A DNA stretch of 64,000 nucleotides from Pantoea rwandensis (GCF_000759475.1 NZ_CP009454.1:2046001-2110000), one strand, 5' to 3'; counted from the first letter of the stretch, positions 1-9,862 are shown. Notes: generated by a model from the sequence alone, not told the origin. Numbers and translations are program-made.

Positions 1-33
1 GCCGTTATGCCTGGTTTGATTGGGCATAACGGC
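1..33 (-). terminator. Hairpin downstream of yegH
   Basis: A perfect 11-bp inverted repeat (GCCGTTATGCC / GGCATAACGGC) with an 11-nt loop lies 5 nt beyond the yegH stop codon. The place where a U-tract would follow on the minus strand lies outside the window, so the terminator call is an inference from position and symmetry. Confidence 0.55.
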
Positions 34-38
34 GTCGG

Positions 39-1601
39 TTACGGTGCCAACTCAGGCGCGGGCACAATTTCCACTTTCTGTACCCGATGATTTTCCACCT
101 GCAGCGTGCGCAATAAATAATCCCCCACCTGTAACTCTTCTCCCTCTTCAGGCACATGTTGCAGGCTGTCCATTAATAATCCGGCCAGCGTGTGGTAATT
201 CCGTTTCTCATCCAGTGGCAAGTGCACATAGGCTGCCAAATCCTCTAAAGGAATATGTCCGTTCGCCACCCAACCGCCATGCGGCAATGGCTGGATATCA
301 TAGCGCGCATCAATCTCCTCGCCTTCATTCGGCAGATTCCCGGCGATCGTCTCCATCAGGTCGCTCAGGGTGACCACGCCTTCCACCGATCCAAACTCAT
401 CGACCACAAACGCAAAATGGGTGCGGGCGTGACGGAACTGCTCCAGTGCCTGCAATAACGTCAGGCGTTCGGGAAAGATCAGCGGCTGCTTCACCAAAAC
501 ACGTAAATCGAGAGAGTGGCTATGCAGCGACTGATGAAGCAAATCAATCACATGCACCACGCCGAGCGGGTCTTGCCCGCGTTCGGTAATCAAAATGCGG
601 GTGTGCTGATTGTTATCCAGCTTAGTCATAATCGCAGCCGGATCTTCACTCAGATCGATGTGCTCAATATCGTGGCGTGACGTCATGATGCTGCTAATGT
701 GCCGCTGCCCTAAGCCGAGTACGCGGGCAATCATGCGCCGCTCCTGGCGATTGAATAACGCGCCTTCATCGCTGTCGCTGAGCAATGAGGCGGTATCGGC
801 GTCCAGTTCGGCACGCTGGGCTTCACCACGCAATATGCGCAGCACGGCTTCTGAGGTGCGCTGGCGCAGCGGGCGTCCGGCGGTGAGGAAGCGGCGGCGA
901 TTAAACAGCGCCAGCTGATTAAACATCTCGATCACTATTGAGAAACCAATCGCCGCGTAGAGATAGCCCTTTGGAATAATAAAGCCGAGGCCTTCCGCGA
1001 CCAGACTGAAGCCAATCATCAGCAGGAAACTCAGGCAGAGAATTACGATGGTGGGATGACCATTCACAAATCGCGTGAGCGGTTTACTCGCCAGCAGCAT
1101 GAGCAAAATGGCAATAGTGACCGCCGCCATCATCACCGGCAGCTCGTTCACCATGCCGACAGCGGTAATCACCGCATCAAGCGAGAAGATGGCATCCAGC
1201 ACCACAATTTGCGCGACCACTGGCCAGAATTTAGCACCGTTCTTATTTTGACCGCTCTCTTCGTCGCTCCCCTCCAGGCGACTATTGAGTTCCGTCGTCG
1301 CTTTATAAAGAAGAAACAGCCCGCCGGAGAGCAGCAGCAGATCGCGGGCGCTGAAATTGTGCTGGAACAGGGTAAACAGCGGTTGCGTGAGAGTCACCAG
1401 CCAGGAAAGCGATGCCAGCAACACCAGTCGCAACAGCAACGCCAACAGTAAACCGATCACGCGCGCACGGTCACGCGCTGCAGGCGGTAACTTTTCGACC
1501 AGGATGGCAATAAAAACCAGGTTATCAATACCCAGCACCAGCTCGAGAACGATTAGCGTGACTAATCCTGCCCAGAGCGACGGATCGAGGATCCACTCCA
1601 T
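39..1601 (-). CDS. yegH: TerC-family membrane protein with CBS pair (YegH)
   Basis: Inner-membrane protein of 520 residues. The N-terminal half is a TerC-type bundle of hydrophobic helices with the acidic family motifs [11 protein letters not shown] (about residue 19) and DAIFSLDAV (about 140). A cytosolic CBS-domain pair follows (roughly 300-420), then a CorC/HlyC-type transporter-associated domain (about 435-515). Metal-ion export or homeostasis is likely for the family, but the substrate is not established. The start is placed at the ATG beginning MEWILDPS, which matches E. coli YegH as I remember it; an in-frame upstream ATG at 1658 would add an unconvincing basic tail. It is divergent from the ams operon, as yegH is beside wza in E. 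coli. Confidence 0.9.
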   Translation of the reverse strand: MEWILDPSLWAGLVTLIVLELVLGIDNLVFIAILVEKLPPAARDRARVIGLLLALLLRLVLLASLSWLVTLTQPLFTLFQHNFSARDLLLLSGGLFLLYKATTELNSRLEGSDEESGQNKNGAKFWPVVAQIVVLDAIFSLDAVITAVGMVNELPVMMAAVTIAILLMLLASKPLTRFVNGHPTIVILCLSFLLMIGFSLVAEGLGFIIPKGYLYAAIGFSIVIEMFNQLALFNRRRFLTAGRPLRQRTSEAVLRILRGEAQRAELDADTASLLSDSDEGALFNRQERRMIARVLGLGQRHISSIMTSRHDIEHIDLSEDPAAIMTKLDNNQHTRILITERGQDPLGVVHVIDLLHQSLHSHSLDLRVLVKQPLIFPERLTLLQALEQFRHARTHFAFVVDEFGSVEGVVTLSDLMETIAGNLPNEGEEIDARYDIQPLPHGGWVANGHIPLEDLAAYVHLPLDEKRNYHTLAGLLMDSLQHVPEEGEELQVGDYLLRTLQVENHRVQKVEIVPAPELAP

Positions 1602-1713
1602 CATGCTTTCATCACCTGAATGTCTGAAAATGCGTTTTGTCTGATGATAGTGAATCAACAGGCAAGGTACAAATGAGGCAAATCGCGCTATATCACCCCG
1701 TTGCCCTGGGTTT

Positions 1714-1728
1714 TAGGCATATTCTGAG
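1714..1728 (+). promoter_or_regulatory. Candidate RcsAB box
   Basis: TAGGCATATTCTGAG fits the published enterobacterial RcsAB consensus TRVGAAWAWTSYGNR at 14 of 15 positions (mismatch at position 5). It lies about 670 bp before the amsG start codon, a distance similar to the known far-upstream RcsA/RcsB site of amylovoran operons. Rcs phosphorelay activation of exopolysaccharide synthesis is the inferred role. Confidence 0.6.
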
Positions 1729-1757
1729 AAGCGACATTTCGTCGATAAGATGAATGT

Positions 1758-1919
1758 ATGGATAAACTTCACCGCATCGTGATAGTGACGATTAATTCTA
1801 ATATTCACGCGCAAGCGTACGTTTTAAATGCGAAGCAGTCCGAAGGTGAGTATCGAATTATTCTGAATTTTACGCAGGAATGGGCTGAAAGAGATGGCAT
1901 CAATACTTATGGCTGGTAG
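1758..1919 (+). CDS. Possible small ORF in the ams leader (53 aa)
   Basis: An ATG-initiated 53-codon frame begins MDKLHRIVIV and ends in NTYGW. It starts 30 nt after the RcsAB-box match, so it could be the first frame on the ams transcript. I recognise no domain, and only a weak purine-rich stretch precedes the ATG. It may be a chance ORF, a decayed gene or a leader peptide. Confidence 0.2.
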   Translation: MDKLHRIVIVTINSNIHAQAYVLNAKQSEGEYRIILNFTQEWAERDGINTYGW

Positions 1920-2131
1920 TCTTTTTCCTAAAATAGTGCAGGGGACACGGGGCCTACTTGTAAACAAGCCAGTAATAACTAGTATAGCAACGTGTTAGTA
2001 AATGTCTGCGCCGAAGTTGTTAATAGCGCGCTGTTTAGCTTCTTAATGTTATGAATTGTGATCGTGCACGGGATTAGTCTGCCGCTGGCTAAGAATAATC
2101 TCAGTGAATGCGATGAAAATAGATGCGATTG

Positions 2132-2170
2132 CAGCGGTATTGGCAGCGACAGCCAAGGGCGGTAGCGTGC
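2132..2170 (+). promoter_or_regulatory. JUMPstart with ops element (ams operon)
   Basis: A 39-bp JUMPstart-like sequence starts CAGCGGTATTGG and contains the ops core GGCGGTAGCGTG at 2158-2169. In enterobacteria this element in nascent DNA/RNA recruits the antiterminator RfaH to RNA polymerase and lets long polysaccharide operons be read to the end. It lies about 225 nt before amsG, in the transcribed leader. Confidence 0.9.
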
Positions 2171-2395
2171 CTGAAGTGCTTTTCTCCGTTCAGATTAGGG
2201 CTAAATCGTGGCAAGGGAAGTCAGACTAATCTGTTGGTATTTATTGCAATTCTTTGGCTTTACTAAAAAGAGAATTGGCATAAACACCGGAGCGTTTGCC
2301 GCAGATTGCCTCCCCGTTAGCAGTGGATATACCGCTCATTTATTACACAGGGCAGAGGCGTTAGGGATTAGGGAAATAAAATAAAAGAGTTAAAT

Positions 2396-3829
2396 ATGCG
2401 CGATAACCAAATTACATATAAAAGTCTCCTCACTAAAATTTTACTGGCGTGCTCGGATTTAATTTGTTTCAACGCGGCATTGTTTATTGCTCTGGCGGTG
2501 ATTAATTCGTTCACAGATTCTCCACTGGCAGATATATCTGAAAAATACCTGCACTTAAAAATCGCCACCCACGTTTGTTTATCGATTATTTGCGTAGGCT
2601 GGTTCTGGGTTCGCCTGCGTCATTACACCTATCGCAAGCCATTCTGGTTTGAGCTAAAAGAGATATTTCGTACCATTCTTATTTTCTCTGTCATCGATTT
2701 GTCAATATCAGCCTTATCGCAATGGCAGCTGTCGCGCTTTGTCTGGGTCACCACCTGGATTCTGGCGCTGATTTTAATTCCACTGGCACGCGCCATCTCG
2801 AAGCGTGTACTGAATCACTTCGGTATGTGGAAGAAACAAACCATCATCATCGGCAGCAGCCGTAATGCTGAAGAAGCCTGGCAGGCGCTGCAGAGCGAAG
2901 AAGTGATGGGTTTTGATGTGATTGCCTTCTTCGATGTCGATGGCAGTTGCCCGCAGGCCAGCCTCTCTGGCGTGCCGGTGCTGCACAATGAACAAGAGCT
3001 GTGGCAGCTGACGCACAGCGAAACCCAGTTCATCGTGGCGGTGGAGTTTGAACAGAGCCAGCATCGCGACAACTGGCTGAAAATGCTGGCAATGCATAAC
3101 TGCCGTTCAGTCTCAGTGATTCCAACTCTGCGCGGCGTACCCCTTTACGGTACCGACATGGCCTACATCTTTAGCCATGAAGTGATGATTCTGCGCGTGA
3201 ACAATAATCTGGCGAAACGCACCTCGCGCTTCCTGAAACGTGCTTTCGATATTGTCGGCGCTCTCGGCATCATTATTGCGCTGTCACCGGCGCTGCTGGT
3301 CCTCGGCTTTATGGTTGGACGCGACGGTGGTCCACCGATTTACGGTCATGAACGTGTCGGCATGAACGGCCGTAAATTCAAATGCCTTAAATTCCGCTCG
3401 ATGGTGATCAACTCGAAAGAGGTGCTGGAAGAAGTCCTGCGCACCGATCCGATCGCTCGTGCCGAGTGGGATAAAGATTTCAAACTGAAGAATGACCCGC
3501 GTATTACCAAAGTTGGCCACTTCATCCGTAAAACCAGTCTGGATGAATTGCCGCAGCTGTGGAATGTGGTACGCGGCGACATGAGCCTGGTGGGCCCACG
3601 TCCAGTGATTGAAGACGAACTCTGTCGTTATGCCGGTGATGTTGATTATTACCTGATGGCGAAACCCGGCATGACGGGATTGTGGCAGGTTAGCGGTCGT
3701 AACGACGTTGACTATGAAACGCGCGTCTATTTCGATTCGTGGTATGTCAAAAACTGGTCGCTGTGGAATGACATTGCGATTCTGTTTAAGACAGTGGGTG
3801 TCGTGCTGAAACGCGATGGCGCTTATTAA
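2396..3829 (+). CDS. amsG: Undecaprenyl-phosphate galactose phosphotransferase (AmsG)
   Basis: Membrane enzyme that should start each exopolysaccharide repeat unit by moving a sugar-1-phosphate (galactose in amylovoran/stewartan systems) from the UDP-sugar to undecaprenyl phosphate. At 477 residues it has the usual WbaP/AmsG layout: several N-terminal hydrophobic helices within residues 1-125, a central soluble domain, and a C-terminal bacterial sugar transferase domain from about 275. The catalytic domain shows KFRSM, SLDELPQLWNV and SLVGPRPV. It is the first gene of the operon, after the RcsAB and JUMPstart signals. The start ATG at 2396 gives the expected N-terminus. Galactose as substrate is inferred from the family and from linked galE. 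Confidence 0.93.
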   Translation: MRDNQITYKSLLTKILLACSDLICFNAALFIALAVINSFTDSPLADISEKYLHLKIATHVCLSIICVGWFWVRLRHYTYRKPFWFELKEIFRTILIFSVIDLSISALSQWQLSRFVWVTTWILALILIPLARAISKRVLNHFGMWKKQTIIIGSSRNAEEAWQALQSEEVMGFDVIAFFDVDGSCPQASLSGVPVLHNEQELWQLTHSETQFIVAVEFEQSQHRDNWLKMLAMHNCRSVSVIPTLRGVPLYGTDMAYIFSHEVMILRVNNNLAKRTSRFLKRAFDIVGALGIIIALSPALLVLGFMVGRDGGPPIYGHERVGMNGRKFKCLKFRSMVINSKEVLEEVLRTDPIARAEWDKDFKLKNDPRITKVGHFIRKTSLDELPQLWNVVRGDMSLVGPRPVIEDELCRYAGDVDYYLMAKPGMTGLWQVSGRNDVDYETRVYFDSWYVKNWSLWNDIAILFKTVGVVLKRDGAY

Positions 3830-3923
3830 GAGAAGAAGGGCAGGGGACGAAGTCATTATCCCCGTCTGAAATGCCGGTGCTGGGAGTGCCTTAACTGACA
3901 ACTGCCATTATCGAGCCTGAATA

Positions 3924-3960
3924 GAGTCGGTGACTTGCCGGCAGGGTAATCACCGACTTT
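3924..3960 (+). other. Stem-loop in the amsG-amsH gap
   Basis: GTCGGTGA (3926-3933) pairs with TCACCGAC (3950-3957) around a G+C-rich loop and is followed by only TTT. It sits in the 292-bp space between amsG and amsH, which otherwise holds no visible gene. It could be a pause or weak attenuation site inside the operon, or mark a separate amsH transcription start; the sequence does not decide. Confidence 0.4.
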
Positions 3961-4121
3961 ACTTGATGTCGTCTCAGGGCACGGTGACAACATAAAACCA
4001 AGGGAGCGCATAATAATGACCCACAGTTTCAGTGTTTAACCCGTCAGTTTTATTTTTTTATAAGACGCTACACAGCGGCGTTTTCGCCTCTATCAATCAT
4101 TAACTGATAGCGAAGAATCAG

Positions 4122-5258
4122 ATGATAATGAAAATTAAATTGATACCTTTACTGGTATCCGCGACTTTTCTCTCCGGGTGCACCATTGAACCAGGTTCGC
4201 ACCTTTCCACTAGCGGAAAAGATGTCATTGAGCAACAGGATAGCAACTTTGACATCGACAAATACGTCAACGTCTTTCCGATGACGCCGCGTCTGGTTGA
4301 ACAGATGCGTCCGAAGCCACTGGTTGCGCAGGCCAATCCGGCGCTGCAAACCGAAATTCAAAGCTACGAATATCGCGTGGGCATTGGCGACGTGCTGAAC
4401 GTCACCGTATGGGACCACCCGGAGCTGACCACACCAGCGGGTCAGTATCGTAGCGCCAGTGACACCGGTAACTGGGTACAGGCCGATGGCACGATTTTCT
4501 ACCCGTATATCGGTAAAGTACGTGTAGCTGGCCGCACCGTAACGGAAATCCGCGCTGAAATTGCGCGCCGCCTTGCGCAGTTCATTGAAAGCCCGCAGGT
4601 GGATGTCAATGTTGCGGCGTTCCGCTCACAGAAAACTTACGTGACCGGTTCGGTGACCACTTCCGGCCAGCAGGCGATCACCAACGTCCCGCTTACCGTA
4701 CTTGATGCCGTCAACGCCGCCGGTGGCTTAGCTGCCGATGCAGACTGGCGTAACGTTGTGCTGACGCATCAGGGTAAAGAACAACGCATTTCACTCCAGG
4801 CGCTGATGCAAAACGGCGACCTGAGCCAGAACCATCTGCTGTATCCGGGCGATATTCTCTACGTACCGCGTAACGATGACCTGAAAGTCTTCGTGATGGG
4901 CGAAGTGAAACAGCAATCCACGCTGAAAATGGACCGCAGCGGCATGACGCTGGCCGAAGCGCTGGGTAATGCGGCTGGGATGGATCAAACCACGTCCGAT
5001 GCCACCGGTGTCTTCGTTATTCGTCCTATTCGTGGTGCCAACCGCACCAAGATCGCCAACATCTATCAGTTGAATACCAAAGATGCGGCATCGATGGTGA
5101 TGGGCACTGAATTCCAACTGGAGCCGTACGACATCGTCTACGTCACTGCGACCCCGATTACCCGTTGGAACCGTGTGATTTCTTCGCTGCTGCCAACCAT
5201 CGTAGGTATCGACGATGCAAGCTCCGCAGCACTGCGTTTCCGCAACTGGTCTAACTAA
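4122..5258 (+). CDS. amsH: Outer-membrane polysaccharide export lipoprotein Wza (AmsH)
   Basis: Forms the octameric outer-membrane channel through which the exopolysaccharide leaves the cell. The protein (378 residues) opens with a lipoprotein signal peptide ending in the lipobox LSGC, the acylated Cys at residue 20. It continues with the polysaccharide export (PES) domain, including [19 protein letters not shown] (about 84-102), and two SLBB-type repeats. The C-terminal amphipathic barrel segment is [20 protein letters not shown]. An in-frame ATG two codons later (4128) is an equally possible start. It is followed after 9 nt by amsI. Family length and motifs fit Wza closely. Confidence 0.93.
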   Translation: MIMKIKLIPLLVSATFLSGCTIEPGSHLSTSGKDVIEQQDSNFDIDKYVNVFPMTPRLVEQMRPKPLVAQANPALQTEIQSYEYRVGIGDVLNVTVWDHPELTTPAGQYRSASDTGNWVQADGTIFYPYIGKVRVAGRTVTEIRAEIARRLAQFIESPQVDVNVAAFRSQKTYVTGSVTTSGQQAITNVPLTVLDAVNAAGGLAADADWRNVVLTHQGKEQRISLQALMQNGDLSQNHLLYPGDILYVPRNDDLKVFVMGEVKQQSTLKMDRSGMTLAEALGNAAGMDQTTSDATGVFVIRPIRGANRTKIANIYQLNTKDAASMVMGTEFQLEPYDIVYVTATPITRWNRVISSLLPTIVGIDDASSAALRFRNWSN

Positions 5259-5267
5259 GGTTTCAGT

Positions 5268-5702
5268 ATGATCAAGTCCGTGTTAGTCGTCTGCGTCGGT
5301 AATATCTGCCGCTCCCCTACCGGGGAGCGTCTGTTCCAACGCGCGCTACCTTCAACTCGGGTGGCTTCTGCAGGGCTAGGCGCTCTGAAGGGGTTCCCGG
5401 CGGACCAGACTGCCAGCGATGTTGCCGCTGAACACGGCGTATCGCTGGAAGGCCATCATGCTCAGCAGTTAACGGCCAGTATGTGCCGTGACTATGACCT
5501 GATTCTGGTGATGGAGAAGCGCCACATTGAGCAGGTGAATCGCATCGACCCAGCCGCACGCGGAAAAACCATGCTGCTTGGGCACTGGCTTAATCAGCAG
5601 GAAATTGCGGATCCGTACAAAAAAAGTCGCGAGGCCTTCGAAGAGGTCTACGGGTTACTGGAAAACGCTACCCAGAAATGGGTCAACGTACTAAGCCGAT
5701 AG
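5268..5702 (+). CDS. amsI: Low-molecular-weight protein tyrosine phosphatase Wzb (AmsI)
   Basis: Cytoplasmic phosphatase expected to dephosphorylate the tyrosine-rich tail of the neighbouring kinase AmsA/Wzc, so that cycling of Wzc permits high-molecular-weight polymer export. The 144-residue protein carries the phosphate-binding loop C-x5-R as CVGNICRS (catalytic Cys9, Arg15). The general-acid DP motif is in EIADPYKK near residue 114. It lies between wza and wzc, the standard wza-wzb-wzc order, and amsA begins just after its stop. Confidence 0.94.
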   Translation: MIKSVLVVCVGNICRSPTGERLFQRALPSTRVASAGLGALKGFPADQTASDVAAEHGVSLEGHHAQQLTASMCRDYDLILVMEKRHIEQVNRIDPAARGKTMLLGHWLNQQEIADPYKKSREAFEEVYGLLENATQKWVNVLSR

Positions 5703-5714
5703 TTGGGAATACCC

Positions 5715-7886
5715 ATGAATATTAAAAACAAGGTTATGACCGCGCCAAAAGAAGATTCGAGTGGATGGGATCTGGCGCATCTTGTGGGACAGCTAATTGA
5801 TCATCGCTGGATCATCGTGGCCGTTACCGCCTTCTTAATGTTGGCAGGAACGCTCTACACACTGTTTGCAACGCCTATTTACAGCGCCGATGCCATGGTT
5901 CAGGTAGAGCAGAAAAACACGGCTTCTGTTCTGAATGAATTGCAGGATGTGATTCCAACGACACCCGCCTCCGACACTGAGATTCAAATCCTTGAATCCC
6001 GTATGGTGTTGGGCAAAACGGTCAATGACTTAGGTCTGGATACCGTGGTGGAGCAGAACTACTTCCCGGTGATTGGTAAAGGTCTGTCGCGCCTGATGGG
6101 CAACAAGCCGTCTGAAATCGCCATTTCTCGCCTGGAAATTCCGCGCACTATTGATAAGCGTACGGTGCAGCTGGAAGTGACAGGGCCGCAGACTTATACC
6201 GTGACCAGCGAGGGTGATGAGCTGTTTAAAGGCCGCGTGGGTCAGCTGGAGCAGCATGGTGAAGTCACAATGCTGGTCAGCGGCATCCAGGCTGATGAAG
6301 GGACCAGCTTCAACGTCACCAAACTCACTGATTTGCAGGCCATCAGAGCGGTGTTGGGCGCGCTTACCGTCGCCGATAAAGGCAAAACCACCGGTGTGCT
6401 GGGTCTGGAATATCAGGATGAAGATCCGGTGCGTGCCAGCAAAGTACTGAATCAGATCGTGAACAACTATCTGCTGCAGAACGTTGACCGCAAATCTGAG
6501 CAGGCTGAGAAGAGCCTGGAGTTCCTGCGCAACCAACTGCCACAAGTGCGTAGCAGTCTGGATGATGCGGAGAACAAGCTCAACGCCTATCGCCGCCAGA
6601 ATGAATCGGTGGATATGTCGCTGGAAGCGAAATCGGCGCTCGACTCATCCGTTAGCGTGCAGAGCCAGTTGAACGAACTGACCTTCAGAGAAGCTGAAGT
6701 GTCACAGCTCTACACCAAAGATCACCCGACCTATCGCGCGCTGCTGGAAAAACGCAAAACCCTGGAAGATGAGCAGGCAAAACTGAACAAGAAAATTGCC
6801 GGTATGCCGCAAACCCAACAGGAAATTCTGCGTCTGACACGTGATGTGCAGTCAGGTCAGGAAATCTACATGCAGTTGCTGAATCGCCAGCAAGAGCTGG
6901 GTATCAGTAAAGCCAGTACCGTGGGTGATGTGCGTATCATCGACGGTGCGGAAACCGCCGGTAGCCCGGTGGCACCGAAGAAAATGTTGATTATTGCCGC
7001 CAGCTTTATTCTGGGTCTGATTATCTCGGTGGGTCTGGTGCTGCTGAAAGCGCTGTTCCATCACGGTATTGAGAATCCTGAGCAGCTGGAAGAGCTGGGC
7101 ATGAACGTCTATGCCAGCGTACCGCTGTCAGAATGGCAACGTAAGAAAGATACCGAAGCGCTGGCGCGTCGTGGTCACAAAGAGAAGAGTGACCCACACA
7201 ATACGCTGCTGGCGTTGGGTAATCCAACTGACCTCTCCATCGAAGCGATTCGTAGCCTGCGTACCAGCCTGCACTTCGCGATGATGGAAGCTAAAAACAA
7301 CATTCTGATGATTACCGGTGCCAGCCCGGGTATTGGTAAAACCTTTATCTGTGCCAACCTGGCGACCCTGGTATCGAAAGCAGGCCAGCGTGTGCTGTTC
7401 ATCGATGGTGATATGCGCCGTGGTTATACCCATGAGCTGCTCGGTTCGGAAAACAAAATGGGTCTCTCCAATGTGTTGTCCGGCAAGAGTGAGTTCTCAC
7501 CGGCCATGATTCAGAAAGGCGTTTACGGTTTTGATTTCCTGCCACGCGGTCAGGTGCCACCGAACCCGTCTGAACTGCTGATGCATCGTCGCATGAGTGA
7601 GTTGCTGGATTGGGCGAGCAAGAACTACGACCTGGTGCTGATTGATACCCCACCAATTCTGGCGGTGACCGATGCTTCCATCATCGGTAAGTTGGCCGGT
7701 ACGTCGCTGATGGTGGCGCGTTTCGAAACCAACACCACCAAAGAGTTGGATGTTAGCTACAAGCGCTTCGCGCAGAACGGTATCGAGATTAAGGGTGTCA
7801 TCCTGAACGCCGTGGTGCGTAAAGCAGCGAACTCCTACGGTTATGGTTACGACTATTACAACTACGAATATAAACAGAAAGTGTAA
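5715..7886 (+). CDS. amsA: Polysaccharide co-polymerase / BY-kinase Wzc (AmsA)
   Basis: Inner-membrane co-polymerase and autophosphorylating tyrosine kinase that controls chain assembly and export with Wza. The order is a Wzz domain with TM1 near residues 28-50, a periplasmic coiled-coil part, a second TM before a cytoplasmic kinase, and a tyrosine cluster at the end. The kinase has Walker A GASPGIGKTF (about 535-544), Walker A' LFIDGDMRRG (about 562) and Walker B LVLIDTPPI (about 640). The last 18 residues hold seven tyrosines. I start at ATG 5715 (MNIKNKVM), 12 nt after the amsI stop; a TTG at 5703 is also in frame but less likely. Length is 723 residues, normal for Wzc. Confidence 0.93.
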   Translation: MNIKNKVMTAPKEDSSGWDLAHLVGQLIDHRWIIVAVTAFLMLAGTLYTLFATPIYSADAMVQVEQKNTASVLNELQDVIPTTPASDTEIQILESRMVLGKTVNDLGLDTVVEQNYFPVIGKGLSRLMGNKPSEIAISRLEIPRTIDKRTVQLEVTGPQTYTVTSEGDELFKGRVGQLEQHGEVTMLVSGIQADEGTSFNVTKLTDLQAIRAVLGALTVADKGKTTGVLGLEYQDEDPVRASKVLNQIVNNYLLQNVDRKSEQAEKSLEFLRNQLPQVRSSLDDAENKLNAYRRQNESVDMSLEAKSALDSSVSVQSQLNELTFREAEVSQLYTKDHPTYRALLEKRKTLEDEQAKLNKKIAGMPQTQQEILRLTRDVQSGQEIYMQLLNRQQELGISKASTVGDVRIIDGAETAGSPVAPKKMLIIAASFILGLIISVGLVLLKALFHHGIENPEQLEELGMNVYASVPLSEWQRKKDTEALARRGHKEKSDPHNTLLALGNPTDLSIEAIRSLRTSLHFAMMEAKNNILMITGASPGIGKTFICANLATLVSKAGQRVLFIDGDMRRGYTHELLGSENKMGLSNVLSGKSEFSPAMIQKGVYGFDFLPRGQVPPNPSELLMHRRMSELLDWASKNYDLVLIDTPPILAVTDASIIGKLAGTSLMVARFETNTTKELDVSYKRFAQNGIEIKGVILNAVVRKAANSYGYGYDYYNYEYKQKV

Positions 7887-7905
7887 CGCACCCTGTTATT
7901 GACTT

Positions 7906-7931
7906 AGAGGCGGCATCTGCCGCCTCTTTTT
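7906..7931 (+). terminator. Intrinsic-terminator-like hairpin inside the ams operon
   Basis: AGAGGCGGCA and TGCCGCCTCT form a near-perfect stem with a tiny loop, directly followed by TTTT. It lies between the amsA stop and the next gene, which is co-directional. This looks like a partial terminator that RfaH-modified polymerase would pass. Confidence 0.8.
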
Positions 7932-7948
7932 GCGTAAGGAATGACACC

Positions 7949-9085
7949 ATGGCACCCTATTGGGTTATATCCGGATTGTTGCTTCTGATTTCATTGAGTG
8001 AGCTTATTGTCAAAAAAGATGAGCGCACCTCGGGTCTGATGCTCTACCTGCTGTGTATCGCCACCGCTATTCTGATTGTGTTTGCCGGGATTCGCGGTTT
8101 GGGTACCGGCATGGATGACCTGCAGTATCGGACATTTTATACCGGCTTTATTCAAAGTCTGCAGATCAACGGCTTTAGCGCCACCGTCGAGCTTTTCCGT
8201 TATGAGCCGCTGATTTTTGCCATCGCCTGGCTAACCAGCCTGATTTCCAGTAATGCTGACACCTTCTTATTTGTATTCAGCATTTTGGCGGTGGTGACCA
8301 ACGCGGTGTTCTTCCGCAAAATGTCACCGTACCCGATCCTCGCGCTGGCACTCTATTCCGCCCATATCTACATCAACAAAGACATGAACCAGATTCGCTT
8401 TGGTCTCAGTTCTGCGCTGTTTTTGGGTGTGCTCTGGTGTCTGTATCTGAAGCGTTACTGGGGAGCGTTCGGCTTTTTCCTGCTCTCTTTCTTCAGCCAC
8501 AACACCGGGATTATGGTGGTTACGGTCTTGCCATTCTTGTTTATCCGTCAATGGCGCTATTGGCCGGTGCTGATTATCTTGCTGAGTATCCCGATGTCGA
8601 AGTTCGGCGGGACAAACTTTATCAGCTTGATCAGTGCGCATATGGGCGCGATGGGGGAGAGGGCGGAAGGCTACAGTGCTGAAGCATCGAATACCGCGGA
8701 TGGCAGCATCTTCTCGGTTTCTAACCTTAAAAACATCATGCTGGTGTGTATGTTTGTCTATTTCATGCTCAGCGATGAATTGAAACGCAACAACGCTGAG
8801 CAGTGGCGATTTAACTATCTGATGATTGTGACCTTCGCGCTGGGCGGGGCCATCAGGATCTTCTTCTATAACTATTCATCCGGGGCAAGGCTTTCCAACT
8901 ACCTGTTGCAAGTTGAGCCTATTCTACTGACCTCGTTGATCTATCAATCACGGCAATTACTCAAACCGGCGATGTTCGCGATGTTCAGTTTCTTTCTTGT
9001 TTATTACCTCTACTACAACACCATCTCGCAGAAACAGGCCGTTGTCGGCTACGAGGTGGCGCAGGAGTTCAAAATCTTTAGGTAA
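7949..9085 (+). CDS. amsC: EpsG/Wzy-type exopolysaccharide polymerase (AmsC)
   Basis: Polytopic inner-membrane protein of 378 residues with about ten hydrophobic segments, consistent with the periplasmic polymerase that links repeat units. Recognisable features are FAGIRGLGTGMDDLQYRTFY (about 46-65), the helix-rich middle and the loop with SHNTGIMVV near residue 180, typical of EpsG-like polymerases. Polymerases diverge strongly, so the call leans on topology and on its place directly after amsA, where amsC sits in amylovoran operons. The ATG at 7949 follows AAGGAATGACACC. Confidence 0.8.
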   Translation: MAPYWVISGLLLLISLSELIVKKDERTSGLMLYLLCIATAILIVFAGIRGLGTGMDDLQYRTFYTGFIQSLQINGFSATVELFRYEPLIFAIAWLTSLISSNADTFLFVFSILAVVTNAVFFRKMSPYPILALALYSAHIYINKDMNQIRFGLSSALFLGVLWCLYLKRYWGAFGFFLLSFFSHNTGIMVVTVLPFLFIRQWRYWPVLIILLSIPMSKFGGTNFISLISAHMGAMGERAEGYSAEASNTADGSIFSVSNLKNIMLVCMFVYFMLSDELKRNNAEQWRFNYLMIVTFALGGAIRIFFYNYSSGARLSNYLLQVEPILLTSLIYQSRQLLKPAMFAMFSFFLVYYLYYNTISQKQAVVGYEVAQEFKIFR

Positions 9086-9097
9086 CAGAGAGGTAAC

Positions 9098-9829
9098 ATG
9101 ACAAGAAAATTGATGGTTTTAGCCTTCGCGCTGGCACCGATTGCGGCGCTGGCAACACCGGGTTTAAGCACGTTGCAGATTGACGCATTTGGTGATTCCA
9201 CGACCGCGGGTGTCATCAGCAAAGACCGTAAAAGCAGCATCACCCAAGCCAGTGAAATCGGTGAATTGACGCAAATGCTGCAACAGCAGTATGGCGATCG
9301 GGTCAACATCGTGGTGAAAAACCACGGTGTTCCCGGTGCGCAGGCCGCTGAGTTGTTGTACCCGCATGGCGGTGATGATCAAAGCCATTGGGAGGACTTA
9401 ATGAAAACCTCCCCGGCCAAAATCGTTTTGATCAACTACGCCATTAACGATGCCCGACACTATTTTTTCAAGGATAAGAAGGTGCACCTTGAAAGCCCTG
9501 AAGAGTATGGGCGGATTATCACGCGGCTGGTTGAAGTGGCGAAGCAGAACCATAAACAGGTTATTTTGCAGGAGCCGAATCCCATTTGCGGCAAAGCGGA
9601 ACGTTGGAATGTTTGGCCCTACGTCTGGCAACTTAACCAGGTGGCTAAGCAGCAACAGGTTGCCGTGGTTCACCAGTATAGCGTGATTAAAGAAGATCGT
9701 GACTGGCAGTCGCAGATGTCTGACGACTGTATTCATCCGCTGGAGTCACTGTATAAAGCCAAAGCGGATCGTACCTTTAGTATTGTTAGCCCACTTGTTC
9801 AGCAAAGTCTTGCGCAGCAAAGCCCCTAA
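9098..9829 (+). CDS. Secreted SGNH/GDSL-type hydrolase
   Basis: A 243-residue protein with a clear Sec signal peptide (MTRKLMVLAFALAPIAALA), so it should act in the periplasm. The SGNH landmarks are present: block I AFGDSTTAG with the nucleophile Ser (about residue 33), a block III-like NYAINDARHY with Asn-Asp, and a block V catalytic pair in DDCIHPLES (Asp-x-x-His). Such enzymes remove or transfer O-acyl groups. With the acyltransferase encoded next, it may edit acetylation of the exopolysaccharide. I do not recall this gene in the classical amylovoran operon. It follows amsC by 12 nt with GAGAGG upstream of the ATG. Confidence 0.8.
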   Translation: MTRKLMVLAFALAPIAALATPGLSTLQIDAFGDSTTAGVISKDRKSSITQASEIGELTQMLQQQYGDRVNIVVKNHGVPGAQAAELLYPHGGDDQSHWEDLMKTSPAKIVLINYAINDARHYFFKDKKVHLESPEEYGRIITRLVEVAKQNHKQVILQEPNPICGKAERWNVWPYVWQLNQVAKQQQVAVVHQYSVIKEDRDWQSQMSDDCIHPLESLYKAKADRTFSIVSPLVQQSLAQQSP

Positions 9830-9862
9830 CCTTGTTGTGTCGATTTTATAAGGGATCCTGAT

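Larger units (their letters stand above)
1602..2395 (+). other. Long untranslated leader region of the ams operon
   Basis: About 790 bp separate yegH from amsG. The stretch holds an RcsAB-box match (1714-1728), a possible 53-codon ORF (1758-1919) and a JUMPstart/ops element (2132-2170). No other gene is visible. A far-upstream RcsAB-activated promoter with a long 5' leader is the known arrangement for amsG-type operons; I could not fix the exact -10/-35 boxes here. Confidence 0.6.
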
